Positions 63,502 through 64,000 of a stretch of DNA of 64,000 bases are shown here, piece by piece. The stretch is taken from positions 62,001-126,000 of the forward strand of contig JAEDDI010000001.1 of NCBI GenBank assembly GCA_016293805.1, in the 5' to 3' direction. Numbering within the stretch: position 1 is the stretch's first letter; each line of letters opens with the position of its first letter. The translations under genes and the position numbers were made by a program. The notes under the pieces were generated by a model. That model ran no database searches. It was not told where the DNA came from and worked only from the letters and a program-made list of their open reading frames with translations. Source of the stretch: Bacillota bacterium. Lineage in GTDB: Bacteria > Bacillota > Clostridia > Peptostreptococcales > Anaerovoracaceae.

Positions 63502-63892
63502 CAGCTGCCTGCCTATCAATTATTTCTTTTCTTTTTTCTCTTCTCATATCTGCTTCGATGAGAACTCTTTCAGCCATCATTGTAGTAAGTCTTTCATCAT
63601 AAAACTCAAGCCGAACTCCGGCAAGTCCTGTGGATCTCATTTTGTTCTCGAGCATTCTTGCAAATTCACGAACTTTCTCTGTCTGCTGGCTTTCCCGTCC
63701 GTCCATGCTCATAGGAAGACCGCATACCACTGCCTCACAGTCATATTTTCTTACATAGTCTATAACCTTGCCTGTATCTTTACGTATCCCTACTCTATCT
63801 ATTGTGGTGATGCCCTGTGCTGTTATTCCCAGTTCATCCGATACTGCAACTCCTACTGTCTTATCACCGATGTCAAGTCCTAAAATTCTCAT
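63464..63892 (-). CDS. ruvX: Putative Holliday junction resolvase RuvX (YqgF)
   Basis: This 142-residue RNase H-like protein begins MRILGLDIGDKTVGVAVSD and contains VVCGLPMSMDGRES, FYDERLTT and IDRQAAVIILQSYL. It is implicated in Holliday junction cleavage and 16S rRNA maturation. A TTG two codons upstream is possible, but AGGAG is six bases from this ATG. The ireB-ruvX order matches the alaS-ireB-ruvX cluster of Bacillota. Confidence 0.94.
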   Translation of the reverse strand: MRILGLDIGDKTVGVAVSDELGITAQGITTIDRVGIRKDTGKVIDYVRKYDCEAVVCGLPMSMDGRESQQTEKVREFARMLENKMRSTGLAGVRLEFYDERLTTMMAERVLIEADMRREKRKEIIDRQAAVIILQSYLDSRS

Positions 63893-63903
63893 AAACAACT
63901 CCT

Positions 63904-63932
63904 AAAAAGACAGCGGACATAAAGCCCGCTGT
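63904..63932 (-). terminator. Terminator-like hairpin between ireB and ruvX
   Basis: ACAGCGG and CCGCTGT pair over 7 bp with a 9-nt loop; on the minus strand a five-T run follows. It sits immediately upstream of the ruvX ribosome site. Confidence 0.72.
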
Positions 63933-63941
63933 GAAAATACC

Positions 63942-64000
63942 TTATTTTTCAATAAATGCTCTAAGCATTTCCTCTACAATGTCATCACGTTCAAGTCTGC
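63942..64000 (-). CDS. ireB: IreB family (UPF0297) protein, C-terminal end only
   Basis: The last 18 codons before the stop read RLERDDIVEEMLRAFIEK, matching the conserved (K/R)LERDE-I-EELV end of IreB/YrzL. IreB is a small regulator phosphorylated by the IreK kinase in Enterococcus. The rest lies beyond the right edge. Position before ruvX supports the call. Confidence 0.78.
   Translation of the reverse strand, partial: RLERDDIVEEMLRAFIEK

Noticed and set aside
1..64000. CRISPR arrays, insertion sequences or prophage segments
   Set aside because: No regularly spaced repeats, transposases or phage structural genes were found in any part of the window.

Overview
The window reads as a chromosomal stretch of an AT-rich, low-GC anaerobic member of the Bacillota, class Clostridia. 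The evidence is arginine coded mainly by AGA, strong AGGAGG-type ribosome sites, TTG and GTG starts, a fused SecDF, ribonuclease J, a YlbF protein, an Asp23/Gls24 protein, IreB-RuvX gene order, butyrate kinase, phosphotransacetylase, and a giant 2-hydroxyacyl-CoA dehydratase activase-like protein. An amino-acid-fermenting gut or oral clostridium (Anaerovoracaceae or Eubacterium-like) is plausible, but that placement is inference. Most of the window is housekeeping DNA packed into overlapping, co-directional operons. I see no prophage, insertion sequence, CRISPR array or biosynthetic island.

Layout. 1-4 kb: the tail of an unknown gene, RNase P RNA, exonuclease III, then phosphotransacetylase and release factor 3 on the minus strand. 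4-16.7 kb is the least conserved part: a MATE exporter, a cysteine-cluster protein, a 1402-residue activase-like protein, a YebC regulator, L32, butyrate kinase, an SdpI-like membrane protein with a radical SAM enzyme, and an FNT-family channel preceded by a structured 5' leader, then a ProX-type editing protein and an acetyltransferase. 16.8-22 kb: HU, DNA polymerase I, dephospho-CoA kinase, an orphan peptide-binding lipoprotein and tRNA-Leu(CAA). 22-40.7 kb: protein export (YajC, SecDF), stringent response (Rel), D-aminoacyl-tRNA deacylase, a metallo-hydrolase, HemZ, HisS, NadD-YqeK-RsfS-LeuS, RNase J, YlbF, EF-P, and MltG-TrmR-TrhP. 41.8-60 kb: a CorC-like protein, then asp23-nusB-tsaD-like-xseAB-ispA-dxs-tlyA, an aminotransferase, mutS-mutL-ydcF-miaA-recombinase, a methionine gamma-lyase-like enzyme, and a small membrane/TIGR04076 pair. 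60-64 kb: a hydantoinase/amidohydrolase pair (minus strand), a YneA-like LysM protein under LexA-type operators, and ruvX-ireB.

Functional themes. Many products act on translation accuracy or tRNA: RF3, EF-P, a ProX editing domain, D-aminoacyl deacylase, TrmR/TrhP wobble-uridine modification, MiaA, HisS, LeuS, RsfS. A second group handles DNA maintenance: ExoIII, PolI, ExoVII, an endonuclease-type MutL with MutS, RuvX, a tyrosine recombinase and the SOS-regulated YneA. Energy metabolism is represented by Pta, Buk and the activase.

The most interesting items are the candidate cis-regulatory leader upstream of the FNT channel (about 14485-14648), the array of three LexA-like half-palindromes upstream of the YneA-like gene (62755-62825), the TsaD-like paralogue inside the nusB-xseA operon, the orphan substrate-binding lipoprotein, and the SdpI/radical SAM gene pair. 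I found no clear, wholly new multi-gene system.
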